DNA of 64,000 nucleotides. Source: Lachnospiraceae bacterium. GTDB lineage: Bacteria; Bacillota; Clostridia; Lachnospirales; Lachnospiraceae. The position numbers and the translations under genes are program-made. The notes under the pieces are model-generated. The model saw nothing but the letters and a program-made list of their open reading frames with translations, did not search any database and had not been told where the DNA came from. The stretch covers positions 1-64,000 of the forward strand of contig JAAVXK010000012.1 in NCBI GenBank assembly GCA_022790615.1, written 5' to 3'. How positions within the stretch are numbered: position 1 is the first letter of the stretch; each line of letters opens with the position of its first letter. Positions 9,833 through 20,101 of this stretch are shown here, in pieces.

Positions 9833-11464
9833 GTGAAAGGTCAGGTGCGCAAAATGAAGTTGACATTGGAAGGTCTTAAAAATAAGTCTGAGTGGGAGAG
9901 CGCCGGAATTGAAATACCGGGCTATGATATTGATAAAATAAAGGAGAACACAACTGCGGCCCCCAAATGGGTACATTTCGGAGTCGGAAATATATTTCGT
10001 ATATTTATAGGCGGAATACAGGATAAACTTATTAGCTGCGGTGCGGCGGACACCGGAATTATTTGTGCGGAGACGTTCGACTATGAGATAATTGACAGGA
10101 TATATAAGCCGTACGATAACCTTGTTCTCGCGGTTACGCTCAAAGCCGACGGAACGACTGAGAAAAAGGTTGTCGGCTCTCTTGCGGAGGCTGTTCCGGC
10201 TGACAGAAAGGATGAGGCTTCATGGAGCCGCCTTGTTGAGATATTCAAAGACAGCGGTCTTCAGATGCTGTCTTTTACGATAACGGAGAAAGGATATGCG
10301 CTCAAGGGAAGCGACGGCGCTTATCTTCCATATGTAAAGCCTGATATTGAAAACGGTCCTGACAGGCCGGTATGTGCGATGGCCGTAGTTGCATCGCTGT
10401 TATATGAACGTTATAAAAACGGCGCGGCGCCGCTTGCCGTTGTCAGTATGGATAACTGCTCGCACAATGGCGAAAAACTTAGGAATTCCGTACTCACTGT
10501 TGCAAATGAGTGGAAAAGTGCGGGATATGTTCCGCAGGAATTTGTTGATTATATAACTGACGAGAACGTTATTTCGTTTCCGTGGACGATGATAGACAAA
10601 ATTACGCCGCGTCCGAGCACCGATATTGCGGATATGCTTGAGAAGTCCGGCGTTGAGAATATGCAGCCTGTAATAACGGCAAAGAATACTTACATTGCGC
10701 CGTTTGTAAATGCGGAGGGCCCGCAGTATCTTGTCGTTGAGGACAATTTTCCTAACGGCAGGCCCGCTTTTGAAAAGGGCGGCGTATATATGACGGACAG
10801 GAATACGGTAAATGAGGTCGAGAGGATGAAAGTTACGACATGCCTCAATCCGCTCCATACCGCCCTTGCGGTATACGGCTGTATGCTCGGTTATACGTCT
10901 ATTGCCGCCGAGATGAAAGATGAGGAGCTTGTAAAACTTGTGAATGGAATAGGTCCTGTCGAGGGAATGAAGGTCGTGTGCGACCCCGGAATACTTTCGC
11001 CGGACGATTTTGTCAGGGAGGTTATTGAGGAGCGTCTTACGAATGTATTCATACCGGATACGCCGCAGAGAATTGCGTGCGACACTTCGCAGAAAGTCGG
11101 TATACGTTACGGAGAGACTGTAAAAGCATACGTAAATAAATACGGCACCGCAGAGAGCCTTCGTTATATACCGCTTGCAATAGCGGGGTGGCTTCGCTAT
11201 CTGCTTGCGGTTGACGATAACGGCAATTCGTTTGAGCTGTCGCCCGACCCAATGCTTGACGAACTGCGTCAGAGCCTTGACGGCGTAAGAATCGGCGAGC
11301 CCGAAAGCGTCGGAGATAAGCTTCGTGCAATCCTTTCGAATGAATCCATATTCGGATGCAACCTCTATGACGCCGGTATAGGTGAAAACATCGAAGCGCT
11401 GTTCGCCGAGGAGATTGCGGGCAAAGGCGCGGTACGGGACGCGCTTAAGAAGCATTTGGGATAA
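9833..11464 (+). CDS. uxuB: Mannitol dehydrogenase family protein, probable fructuronate reductase
   Basis: VHFGVGNIFRIFIGG, VVSMDNCSHNGEKLR, FPWTMIDKITPRPS; in a uronate cluster. Confidence 0.85.
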   Translation: MKGQVRKMKLTLEGLKNKSEWESAGIEIPGYDIDKIKENTTAAPKWVHFGVGNIFRIFIGGIQDKLISCGAADTGIICAETFDYEIIDRIYKPYDNLVLAVTLKADGTTEKKVVGSLAEAVPADRKDEASWSRLVEIFKDSGLQMLSFTITEKGYALKGSDGAYLPYVKPDIENGPDRPVCAMAVVASLLYERYKNGAAPLAVVSMDNCSHNGEKLRNSVLTVANEWKSAGYVPQEFVDYITDENVISFPWTMIDKITPRPSTDIADMLEKSGVENMQPVITAKNTYIAPFVNAEGPQYLVVEDNFPNGRPAFEKGGVYMTDRNTVNEVERMKVTTCLNPLHTALAVYGCMLGYTSIAAEMKDEELVKLVNGIGPVEGMKVVCDPGILSPDDFVREVIEERLTNVFIPDTPQRIACDTSQKVGIRYGETVKAYVNKYGTAESLRYIPLAIAGWLRYLLAVDDNGNSFELSPDPMLDELRQSLDGVRIGEPESVGDKLRAILSNESIFGCNLYDAGIGENIEALFAEEIAGKGAVRDALKKHLG

Positions 11465-11571
11465 TGACAGAAGCGCAAAAATAGGGCAAAAGGGTAATGG
11501 TAAGAAAATAGGTTAAAAGATAACAGTGAAATACAGCGATATAAAAAAAAGTAGAAAGGATAGAATAAATT

Positions 11572-12990
11572 ATGAGACCATTTATGGACAGGGATTTTCT
11601 GCTTAATTCCGATACGGCAAAACGGTTATATAAAAATTATGCAGATATGGAAGCGATACCTGTAATTGATTATCATTGCCATATAAACCCGCAGGAGATA
11701 TACGAGGACCGGCAGTTTGACAATATCGCGCAGGTCTGGCTTGGCGGGGACCATTACAAGTGGCGCCAGATGCGGACGTGCGGCATAGATGAGAAATATA
11801 TTACGGGCGGCGCGGCCGACTACGACAAGTTCAGGAAGTGGGCTTCAATCATGCCGCTTCTTATCGGAAATCCCCTGTACCACTGGTCGCATTTAGAGCT
11901 TAGATATTACTTTGGTTTCGAAGGTAATTTGAATGGGGAAACCGCCGATGAAGTATGGAATCTCTGTAATGATAAGCTTCGGACGAAAGAATTTTCGGTA
12001 AGGAATATTATTAGGAAGTCAAATGTAAAGCTTATATGTACGACTGACGACCCGGCAGATTCGCTCGAATGGCATCGAAAGCTTTCGGCCGACGATACGT
12101 TTGACGTGCAGGTTCTGCCAGCGTGGAGGCCTGACAGGGCGATGAACATTGAGAAGCCGGATTTTGCGGAATATTTGCGCATGCTTGGGGACGCGGCAGG
12201 TATTGAAATAACAGATATGGATTCTCTGTACGCGGCGCTTGATAAGAGGATGGATTATTTTGCGGAAAATGGCTGTACAGTAAGCGATCACGGGCTGTTA
12301 TATGTTATGTATAATCCGGCGAAAGAGGACGAGATATGTGATATATTCAAAAAAGCTTTGCGCGGATGCGCGCTCAGTGACTTGGAATGTATGAAGTATA
12401 AAACGGCATTTATGTTAAGAATGGCCGCTGAGTATGACAGGCGGGGCTGGGTAATGCAGCTCCACTACGGATGTAAGCGCGACAATAACACATATATGTT
12501 TGACAGGGTCGGGGCAGATACTGGATTTGACTGTATAAGCAATTATACCCCGGCGGACCAGCTTGCAGACTTTTTAAATGCGCTTGCGGTTCAGGACGCC
12601 GTTCCAAAGACAATACTGTATTCCCTAAATCCCGCTGACAATGCGGTAATTGGAACTATAATAGGATGTTTTCAGGGCGGATTGAGAGGCAGGCTCCAAC
12701 ACGGCTCAGCCTGGTGGTTCAACGACCATTTTGACGGTATGGTTAACCAGATAAAATCGCTTGCGAGCACGTCCGCGCTCGGTAACTTTGTGGGAATGCT
12801 GACGGATTCACGCTCATTTCTGTCATATACGAGGCATGACTATTTCAGAAGAATATTGTGCCGTATAGTCGGCGGATGGGTTGAAAACGGCGAATACCCT
12901 GATGACGATATTCTTCTGTCAACTGTGATAAAAGGAATATCCTATAATAATGCCGTGGATTATTTTGGATTTGACTTGAAGAAAGTGTGA
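11572..12990 (+). CDS. uxaC: Glucuronate isomerase
   Basis: MDRDFLLNSDTAKRLYKNYADMEAIPVIDYHCHINPQEI, WSHLELRYYFG, TDSRSFLSYTRHDYFRRILC. Confidence 0.95.
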   Translation: MRPFMDRDFLLNSDTAKRLYKNYADMEAIPVIDYHCHINPQEIYEDRQFDNIAQVWLGGDHYKWRQMRTCGIDEKYITGGAADYDKFRKWASIMPLLIGNPLYHWSHLELRYYFGFEGNLNGETADEVWNLCNDKLRTKEFSVRNIIRKSNVKLICTTDDPADSLEWHRKLSADDTFDVQVLPAWRPDRAMNIEKPDFAEYLRMLGDAAGIEITDMDSLYAALDKRMDYFAENGCTVSDHGLLYVMYNPAKEDEICDIFKKALRGCALSDLECMKYKTAFMLRMAAEYDRRGWVMQLHYGCKRDNNTYMFDRVGADTGFDCISNYTPADQLADFLNALAVQDAVPKTILYSLNPADNAVIGTIIGCFQGGLRGRLQHGSAWWFNDHFDGMVNQIKSLASTSALGNFVGMLTDSRSFLSYTRHDYFRRILCRIVGGWVENGEYPDDDILLSTVIKGISYNNAVDYFGFDLKKV

Positions 12991-13026
12991 TTAAAAGAAT
13001 GATGAATATTAAACGAGGTATGTAGA

Positions 13027-13812
13027 ATGATAAAGCTAATAGTAACCGACATTGACGGAACCCTCCTCACGGAGGGAACTTCCGAGCCGCACCCGCAGAT
13101 AACGGAAGCGGTAAGGAGCCTGATTAAAAAGGGAATAACATTTGCGTTTGCGAGCGGAAGGTCTTACGAGAGCATACTCGGCGTTTTTCCCGAACTGGAA
13201 GACGAAGCGGTATTTATATCGAATAACGGCGCATGCGTTACGGAGAAAGGACAGACGATAGTGAGCTATGCGATAGATGGGGAAACTGTTGCGGACGTTG
13301 TAAAATATATACGAAGCGTGTCGGGAAGCAATATCCTTGTCACGACTGAGATGAATTCGTATTCCGAAAGCACGGATCAGGAATTCATAGACTGGATTCG
13401 ATATGGCTACAGCATAGACCTGCAGTGTGTTGATGACGTTCTTGCGATTGAAGAACCGATTGTTAAGCTTGCGATGTTCACCCGAGGAATTGACGCGGCC
13501 GTTGCGTCCGGCGCTGCAAAAAGCCATTTTGAAAGTAAGATTAGCGTGATGGGGGCCGGAAAACACTGGGTTGATTTTATAAGGGATGACGTAGATAAGG
13601 GGAATGCCGTAATAAAACTTCAGGAAAAGCTTGGTATTACAAGGTATGAGACAATGACGTTCGGCGATAACTTAAACGATATCGGCCTTATGAAATGTGC
13701 GGAATACGGCTGCGCGGTATTTGGCGCCAGACAAGAAGTAAAGGACGCCGCGCATGAAGTACTGCCGAATGAGAAATATGCTGTTTTAAACAGGATGAGG
13801 GAGTTTATTTAA
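13027..13812 (+). CDS. Cof-type HAD hydrolase
   Basis: VTDIDGTLLTEG and GDNLNDIGLM. Confidence 0.93.
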   Translation: MIKLIVTDIDGTLLTEGTSEPHPQITEAVRSLIKKGITFAFASGRSYESILGVFPELEDEAVFISNNGACVTEKGQTIVSYAIDGETVADVVKYIRSVSGSNILVTTEMNSYSESTDQEFIDWIRYGYSIDLQCVDDVLAIEEPIVKLAMFTRGIDAAVASGAAKSHFESKISVMGAGKHWVDFIRDDVDKGNAVIKLQEKLGITRYETMTFGDNLNDIGLMKCAEYGCAVFGARQEVKDAAHEVLPNEKYAVLNRMREFI

Positions 13813-13863
13813 GTAATTGATATTGATACCGATGGTTCGAAAGATTGGCAGGATTGTAAGGAA

Positions 13864-14910
13864 ATGGAGTCAGAAAGGAAGAATGAAATGAGAGACATTT
13901 TTAGTAAATGCGATGGCTGGCGCGGCAGGAGAACCGCGGTATGTGTATTGCTTGTGGCACTGTTTGCCGCGATGCTGTGTATTGGGAAGAAAGATGCGTC
14001 AGCGGCAGGACTTTCGCCATTGCATGTGAAGGGGACGCAGCTTGTCGACGGAAGCGGAAAAGCGGTTCAGCTAAAAGGAATCAGTACGCACGGACTGTCG
14101 TGGTTTCCGGAGTATGTCAATGAGAAATCTTTCGGCTATATGAAAAAAAAGTGGGGAATCAATGTCGTGAGGCTTGCCATGTACACCGCCGAATACAACG
14201 GCTACTGTACCGGCGACGCCGAAAACAAAAAGAAACTGGAGAAGCTTGTCGACGACGGCGTGCGCTTCGCAACTGACGCCGGCCTGTATGTTATTATAGA
14301 CTGGCATATATTAAGCGACGGTAATCCCACGGTTCATCAAAAGGAAGCTCTTTCATTCTTTAAGAAGATGGCAAAGAAATATAAGGACAACAGCAATGTA
14401 ATATATGAGATATGTAATGAACCGAACGGCGGCGTACAGTGGAAGGATATTAAAAAATATGCTGTAAAGGTTATAAAAAAGATTCGCAAATATGACAAAG
14501 ACGCCGTCATTATTACCGGTACCCCGACTTGGTCGCAGGACGTTGATATTGCAGCTGCAGATAAGATATCGTCCAAATACGGAAATATAATGTATTCCCT
14601 TCATTTTTATGCGGCGACACACGGCGACTTCCTGAGACAGAAAGCACAGAAGGCGCTTGATAGCGGACTTGCGCTGTTTGTTACGGAGTTTGGCATATGC
14701 GACGCGTCCGGAAGCGGCGGAATCAATAAGGGAGAGGCGAAAAAATGGTTTGAATTCCTTGATAAAAACAAAATCAGTTACGCCGCATGGAACCTGTCTA
14801 ATAAGAATGAGACGTCGGCGTTTATCAAAGCCGGGTGCGCGAAAGTTTCCGGCTGGAACAAGTCGGAGCTGACGGATTCGGCGAAGTATATCGTTAAGCG
14901 TTTTAAATGA
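13864..14910 (+). CDS. Secreted GH5 glycoside hydrolase (endoglucanase-like)
   Basis: Signal peptide; acid/base motif VIYEICNEPNG and nucleophile motif LFVTEFGICDASG. Confidence 0.92.
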   Translation: MESERKNEMRDIFSKCDGWRGRRTAVCVLLVALFAAMLCIGKKDASAAGLSPLHVKGTQLVDGSGKAVQLKGISTHGLSWFPEYVNEKSFGYMKKKWGINVVRLAMYTAEYNGYCTGDAENKKKLEKLVDDGVRFATDAGLYVIIDWHILSDGNPTVHQKEALSFFKKMAKKYKDNSNVIYEICNEPNGGVQWKDIKKYAVKVIKKIRKYDKDAVIITGTPTWSQDVDIAAADKISSKYGNIMYSLHFYAATHGDFLRQKAQKALDSGLALFVTEFGICDASGSGGINKGEAKKWFEFLDKNKISYAAWNLSNKNETSAFIKAGCAKVSGWNKSELTDSAKYIVKRFK

Positions 14911-14979
14911 GTGTGTTATTAGAATATATTTACGCGAAATAAGTTTGAACTTTACAAATTAAAAAGAAAAAAACTATAT

Positions 14980-15013
14980 TTATATCATATAATATATTTA
15001 AAATATGATATAA
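14980..15013. repeat. 11-bp perfect AT-rich inverted repeat upstream of the GGDEF/EAL gene
   Basis: TTATATCATAT ... ATATGATATAA. Confidence 0.75.
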
Positions 15014-15058
15014 TATAATATATTAACATTTTAATGATTTAAAGGCAGGTGAATTTCG

Positions 15059-16720
15059 TTGATGCATAATGATTTTTGGAAAGATATCGGACAGAAAACA
15101 CCGGAGCTTATAGACAGTATATTTAGATTATCGAGAAGGTCGTGTATTTCAATCACAAGACTTGACACAAAGGTGACATGGTGGTCTGAGAAGGCAGTAG
15201 ATTTATTTGGACTTGATGGGAGCTATTCAAAATTTGCAGAAGAGAAAACGGATTTAAAAGTACATAAAGATGATTTGGAGATGTACCGCAAAGGCTTTGC
15301 GGACAGATTTAGGGGAAAGGACCATGAATTTCCGATTGAGTACAGGGTGATGCTTAATGATAAGAGCTATACAAGGTTTTCCGCGCGTACGATGTTTATG
15401 TATGACAATGAAGGAAAGCCTGTGACGCTTATTACGATGTTTATAAAACATGATATTTTGGAAGATATAGACTCGGTTACGGGACTGCATACGGAAGAGG
15501 TATTTACTAAAAAGATTAAAAAATATATAAAAGAAAAAAACGGGGCCGTTCTGTTAAAGATTGGATTAGACCGTTTTTGCAATATAAATGTAATATATGG
15601 CTCGGAATATGCGAATAAAGTACTGCATAACGTGGCGGAGAAACTGACTGAGATAGTCGGAAAGAAAGCTGAAGTATACCGGCTTTCAGGCGCAAAGTTC
15701 GCGGTATGCTTCGACAGTATCTCGCAGGAAAAACTTGCGGAAGTTTATAGCCGTATTATGAGGGCAATGTCGAATGATATATGTATAGACGATAAAAAAG
15801 TTCCGCTTAAGATTTCAGCCGGCGCAGTATTGCTTGAGGGTTATATGGACGACGCCAATTCGGTTAAGAGCAGACTGACCTATGCGCTTGATATGTCCAG
15901 ACATGAACATCATGGCGGACTCGTAATGTCCAATGATTCATTTTCAACGAACGGAAGCGATGAGATTGAATTAATAAGTGTAATACACCAGTGCGCGCTG
16001 AAGGAATGTGAAGGTTTTTTTATGAGTTACCAGCCGATTGTGGAGGCCTCGAGCGGAGATATAAAGGGTATGGAGGCGCTTGTAAGGTGGAAGAAGGAGC
16101 CGTATGGGCTTGTGCCGCCGGGAGTTTTTATAGATTGGCTGGAAGAAGACCCGTGTATATTTGAACTTGGAAACTGGATAATAAGGCAGTCGGTCAAGGA
16201 TGCGTCCGAGGTGCTGCGGCAGAAACCGGAGTTCTTTATTAATGTAAATGTATCGGCGGCGCAGATAGAGCGGTGCGAGTTCAGGGAAACGCTGCTTGGT
16301 ATTCTCGATGATTATAATTTCCCGCATGAACATTTCTGTATTGAACTCACCGAGAGATGCCGAATGTTAGATATCGGATTTTTGAAAAGTGAGATAGAAT
16401 ATTTTAAGTCAAGAGGAATCAAAGTTGCAATGGATGATTTCGGTACGGGCAATGCGTCTTTGAATGTTGTGCTTGAGCTGCCGGTCGACGAGCTTAAGAT
16501 AGATATGTCGTTTGTAAGGGATATTAAAAATAAACCGTTCAATCAGGCTATTGTTGAGTCTATTGTAAGTTTTGCCAATACGACGAACCTTGAGGTGTGC
16601 ATAGAGGGCGTTGAGAATGAGGAGGTCAGGGAATACCTCTCTAAGTTTAATGCTGACTGGCACCAGGGCTATCATTACTCGAAGCCTGTCACTATCGAAA
16701 ATATAAAAAGTATGCTGTGA
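15059..16720 (+). CDS. PAS-like/GGDEF/EAL protein with degenerate GGDEF and apparently intact EAL
   Basis: RLSGAKFAVCF at the GGDEF site; EAL motifs MEALVRW, ELTERC, MDDFGTGNASLN, DELKIDMSFVRDI, EGVENEE. Confidence 0.92.
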   Translation: MMHNDFWKDIGQKTPELIDSIFRLSRRSCISITRLDTKVTWWSEKAVDLFGLDGSYSKFAEEKTDLKVHKDDLEMYRKGFADRFRGKDHEFPIEYRVMLNDKSYTRFSARTMFMYDNEGKPVTLITMFIKHDILEDIDSVTGLHTEEVFTKKIKKYIKEKNGAVLLKIGLDRFCNINVIYGSEYANKVLHNVAEKLTEIVGKKAEVYRLSGAKFAVCFDSISQEKLAEVYSRIMRAMSNDICIDDKKVPLKISAGAVLLEGYMDDANSVKSRLTYALDMSRHEHHGGLVMSNDSFSTNGSDEIELISVIHQCALKECEGFFMSYQPIVEASSGDIKGMEALVRWKKEPYGLVPPGVFIDWLEEDPCIFELGNWIIRQSVKDASEVLRQKPEFFINVNVSAAQIERCEFRETLLGILDDYNFPHEHFCIELTERCRMLDIGFLKSEIEYFKSRGIKVAMDDFGTGNASLNVVLELPVDELKIDMSFVRDIKNKPFNQAIVESIVSFANTTNLEVCIEGVENEEVREYLSKFNADWHQGYHYSKPVTIENIKSML

Positions 16721-16721
16721 C

Positions 16722-16738
16722 AGCGTCCACCGGACGCT
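16722..16738. repeat. Small hairpin AGCGTC-caccg-GACGCT
   Basis: Perfect 6-bp stem; sequence resembles the 34854..34888 hairpin. Confidence 0.6.
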
Positions 16739-16795
16739 TAGGATTGTTGCGTACGCAGGAATCAATTACCAGAATAGGAGAATAGGAGAGAAAGT

Positions 16796-18112
16796 ATGGG
16801 ATTAATTAAAGCAATAACGGGAGCAGCCGGCGGAGCGTTAGCCGACCAGTGGAAAGAGTTTTTTTACTGCGACTCAATTTCAAACGATGTTCTTGTCGTA
16901 AAGGGTCAGAAACGTATGACGTCGCGCTCATCCAACACAAAGGGAAACGATAACATTATAAGCAACGGTTCAGGAATAGCGGTTGCGGACGGACAGTGTA
17001 TGATAATTGTCGAGCAGGGTAAGATTGTCGAAGTATGCGCTGAACCGGGGCAGTTTACATTTGACAGTTCGACAGAGCCTTCCATATTTTCGGGCAGTCT
17101 TGGCGAAGGGATTATGAACACATTTCGGACAATCGGTAAAAGATTTACATATGGCGGAGATACGGGCAAGGACCAGAGAGTCTATTATTTCAATACGAAA
17201 GAACTTATAGACAATAAATTTGGTACGCCAAACCCTATTCCGTTCAGGGTAGTTGACAGAAATATAGGTCTTGACATCGACGTATCCGTGAGATGTAACG
17301 GAGTATATTCATATAAAATAGCGGACCCGCTCCTGTTCTATGCTAATGTCTGTGGTAATGTCGAGCATGAATATACGAAGGACCAGATAGCGGGACAGCT
17401 TAAGACGGAGTTTGTCAGCGCGCTTCAGCCTGCATTTGCAAAGATATCTGAGCTGGAAATCAGGCCGAGCGCGCTGCCGGCGCATGCTGAGGAAATAGCC
17501 GGCGCCATGAATGAGGCGCTGTCAAAGAAATGGTCCGAGATAAGGGGACTTGAAGTTGTGACGGTTGCCCTGAATCCGATCACTCTGCCGGAAGAGGACC
17601 AGGAGCTTATTAAAAATGCGCAAAAGACGGCAATACTCAGAGATCCTAATATGGCGGCGGCGACTCTTGTGGGAGCGCAGGCGGAGGCTATGACGTCTGC
17701 CGCTTCGAATCAGGCCGGCGCAATGACCGGATTTATGGGAATGGGAATGGCTATGGGCCAAGGAAAAGGAGCAAACGCCAATGATTTGTTTGCCATGGGA
17801 AGAAATCAGCAGGATTCACAGCCGTCGGCACAGCCTCAGGTAACACAGCAAAAGACAGCCGCCGCTCCGGCGGCCGGGAATACGACCGGATGGACATGTG
17901 CATGCGGAACTGTCAATACAGGAAAGTTCTGTAATGAATGCGGGGCTAAGAAGCCGGAAGACAGTACATGGACCTGTAAGTGCGGAGCAGTTAATACAGG
18001 CAAGTTCTGTCCGGAATGTGGAGCAAAGAAGCCTGACGGGCCGTGGACATGTACATGCGGCGAAGTGAATGAAGGCAAATTCTGCTCGCAGTGCGGCGCC
18101 AAGAGACCGTAA
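16796..18112 (+). CDS. SPFH-domain protein with three C-terminal zinc ribbons
   Basis: GLIKAITGAAGGALADQWKEFFYCD; three repeats WTCxCGxVNxGKFCxxCGAKxP. Confidence 0.88.
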   Translation: MGLIKAITGAAGGALADQWKEFFYCDSISNDVLVVKGQKRMTSRSSNTKGNDNIISNGSGIAVADGQCMIIVEQGKIVEVCAEPGQFTFDSSTEPSIFSGSLGEGIMNTFRTIGKRFTYGGDTGKDQRVYYFNTKELIDNKFGTPNPIPFRVVDRNIGLDIDVSVRCNGVYSYKIADPLLFYANVCGNVEHEYTKDQIAGQLKTEFVSALQPAFAKISELEIRPSALPAHAEEIAGAMNEALSKKWSEIRGLEVVTVALNPITLPEEDQELIKNAQKTAILRDPNMAAATLVGAQAEAMTSAASNQAGAMTGFMGMGMAMGQGKGANANDLFAMGRNQQDSQPSAQPQVTQQKTAAAPAAGNTTGWTCACGTVNTGKFCNECGAKKPEDSTWTCKCGAVNTGKFCPECGAKKPDGPWTCTCGEVNEGKFCSQCGAKRP

Positions 18113-18129
18113 TGTAAGGATGTGATGAA

Positions 18130-19218
18130 ATGTCTGACCAGATAGAATATAAATGTCCAAACTGCGGTGGCGCTATAGCATTTGATACGGCCGTCCAGAA
18201 TGTGAAATGTCCGTTTTGCGACACCGAGTTTGAACTTGAGGCGCTTAAAAAATATGATGAAGACTTAAAAATGACCTCGCCCGACAACATGAACTGGGAT
18301 ACGGCTATGGGAGGCGAATGGAACGCTGACGAGAGGGACGCCGTACGTGTATATATGTGCGAGTCGTGCGGGGGAGAGGTTGTAGGCGACGCCGTTATGG
18401 CGGCGTCAAAATGTCCGTTCTGTGACAATCCTATAATAGTAAAAGGAATGCTTGCAGGCGAGTTAAAACCTGATTACGTAATACCGTTCAAACTTGATAA
18501 AAAAGCGGCGATTGAAGGTATGTCCAAACATCTAAAGGGTAAGAAGCTCCTGCCGAAAGTATTCAAGAGCCAGAACCATATTGACGAGGTGAGGGGCATA
18601 TACGTGCCGTTCTGGCTGTTTGATGCGGACGCCAATGCACATATACGGTATAAGGCCACGAAGATACATACATGGAGCGATTCTGATTATAACTACACCC
18701 AGACAAAATATTTTTCGGTGTACAGAAGCGGAAACCTATCGTTTGCACGTGTTCCGGCGGACGGCTCACAGAAGATGGACGACGAAATGATGGAATCTAT
18801 AGAGCCGTATAACTTTGAAGAAGCTGTGCCGTTCCAGACAGCATACCTTGCGGGTTACCTTGCCGACAAATATGATGTGTCCGAGGAGGAAAATATTGAT
18901 AGAGTCAACAAAAGGATTAAGAGCAGTACGGAGAAATCATTTGCGTCAACAGTTACCGGCTATTCGTCGGTAATGACTGAGGATAGCAACATAAGTTTGT
19001 CAGGCACGAATGCAAGCTATGCGTTATACCCCGTGTGGATTCTCAATACGACATGGAAAGGCGAAAAATATACATTTGCAATGAACGGGCAGACCGGAAA
19101 GTTTGTCGGAAACCTTCCGCTGGATAAGGGTTCCCTGATAAAATGGCTGCTCGGTGTCTGGGGAGGAGTTTCGGCTGCTGCTGTGGCGCTTATATCGCTT
19201 GGATGGTATTTGTTATAG
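18130..19218 (+). CDS. TFIIB-type zinc-ribbon protein with C-terminal TM segment
   Basis: KCPNCGGAIAF...VKCPFCDTEFE and CESCGGEVV...SKCPFCDNPII. Confidence 0.8.
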   Translation: MSDQIEYKCPNCGGAIAFDTAVQNVKCPFCDTEFELEALKKYDEDLKMTSPDNMNWDTAMGGEWNADERDAVRVYMCESCGGEVVGDAVMAASKCPFCDNPIIVKGMLAGELKPDYVIPFKLDKKAAIEGMSKHLKGKKLLPKVFKSQNHIDEVRGIYVPFWLFDADANAHIRYKATKIHTWSDSDYNYTQTKYFSVYRSGNLSFARVPADGSQKMDDEMMESIEPYNFEEAVPFQTAYLAGYLADKYDVSEEENIDRVNKRIKSSTEKSFASTVTGYSSVMTEDSNISLSGTNASYALYPVWILNTTWKGEKYTFAMNGQTGKFVGNLPLDKGSLIKWLLGVWGGVSAAAVALISLGWYLL

Positions 19219-19237
19219 ACGGGGGGAGCCAGAGATA

Positions 19238-20050
19238 ATGAAAAAGAAACTATTTTGTTTGATGCTTGTTCTTATTGCCATACTGATACCTTCAGGCGTT
19301 ATTATGGCCAAAGAACCTCATGACGTAAGACTTGTCGACGAGGCCGGTCTTTTGAGTGGAGACGAGCAGGAAAAAATACGCGGTAAGCTTGACAGTGTCA
19401 GTGAGAAGCAGAAGTTTGAGATTGTAATTGTTACGATGGATTCTATCGGGGCTTCATATCCTGAGGACTTTGCCGACGATTACTATGACTACCACAACTA
19501 TGGATATAATGACAGCAGAGACGGTATACTGCTCTTAGTCAGCATGGAGGACAGGGACTGGCACATTTCCACTACCGGATATGGAGTAACCGCAGTTACC
19601 GATGCGGGTATAGAGTACTTATCGGACAGATTTTTACCGGATTTGAGTAACGGTAATTATGCCGCGGCATTTGATACGTTTATTGACGACTGTGACAGGT
19701 TCGTAACGCATGCAAGAAATGATAAACCCTATGACGAAGGGAATATGCCTAAAACTTACAACGCTCTGTTAATAGTAGGAGGGTCCGTGCTTGCAGGTCT
19801 TATAATAGCCATTATTGTGGTAAGCGTTTTTATGGGACAGTTAAAGTCGGTCCGGGCACGAAAAACGGCGGCAGAATATATAGTGACCGGAAGTATGAAA
19901 GTGGAGGACAGCAGGGATATATATTTATATTCTAATGTCACAAAGCGCGCCAGACCCAAGCAGACGTCTTCTTCATCTTCCGGAGGAGGTTCACGCACGC
20001 ATAGGTCGTCATCCGGCAGAAGCCACGGTGGAGGCGGCGGAAAGTTCTGA
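19238..20050 (+). CDS. TPM-domain (YgcG-like) secreted/membrane protein with Ser/Gly-rich tail
   Basis: Signal peptide, RLVDEAGLLSGDEQEKIRGKLDSVSEKQKFEIVIVTMDS, tail SSSSSGGGSRTHRSSSGRSHGGGGGKF. Confidence 0.88.
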   Translation: MKKKLFCLMLVLIAILIPSGVIMAKEPHDVRLVDEAGLLSGDEQEKIRGKLDSVSEKQKFEIVIVTMDSIGASYPEDFADDYYDYHNYGYNDSRDGILLLVSMEDRDWHISTTGYGVTAVTDAGIEYLSDRFLPDLSNGNYAAAFDTFIDDCDRFVTHARNDKPYDEGNMPKTYNALLIVGGSVLAGLIIAIIVVSVFMGQLKSVRARKTAAEYIVTGSMKVEDSRDIYLYSNVTKRARPKQTSSSSSGGGSRTHRSSSGRSHGGGGGKF

Positions 20051-20101
20051 AACAAAAGGATTATAATTTGGATGGGTGTAACTGAATGGGAACACCGGTG
20101 C

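Noticed and set aside
10400-11455. 351-aa antisense ORF opposite uxuB
   Set aside because: Shadow ORF: the opposite strand encodes a well-supported enzyme; no family features or RBS context.
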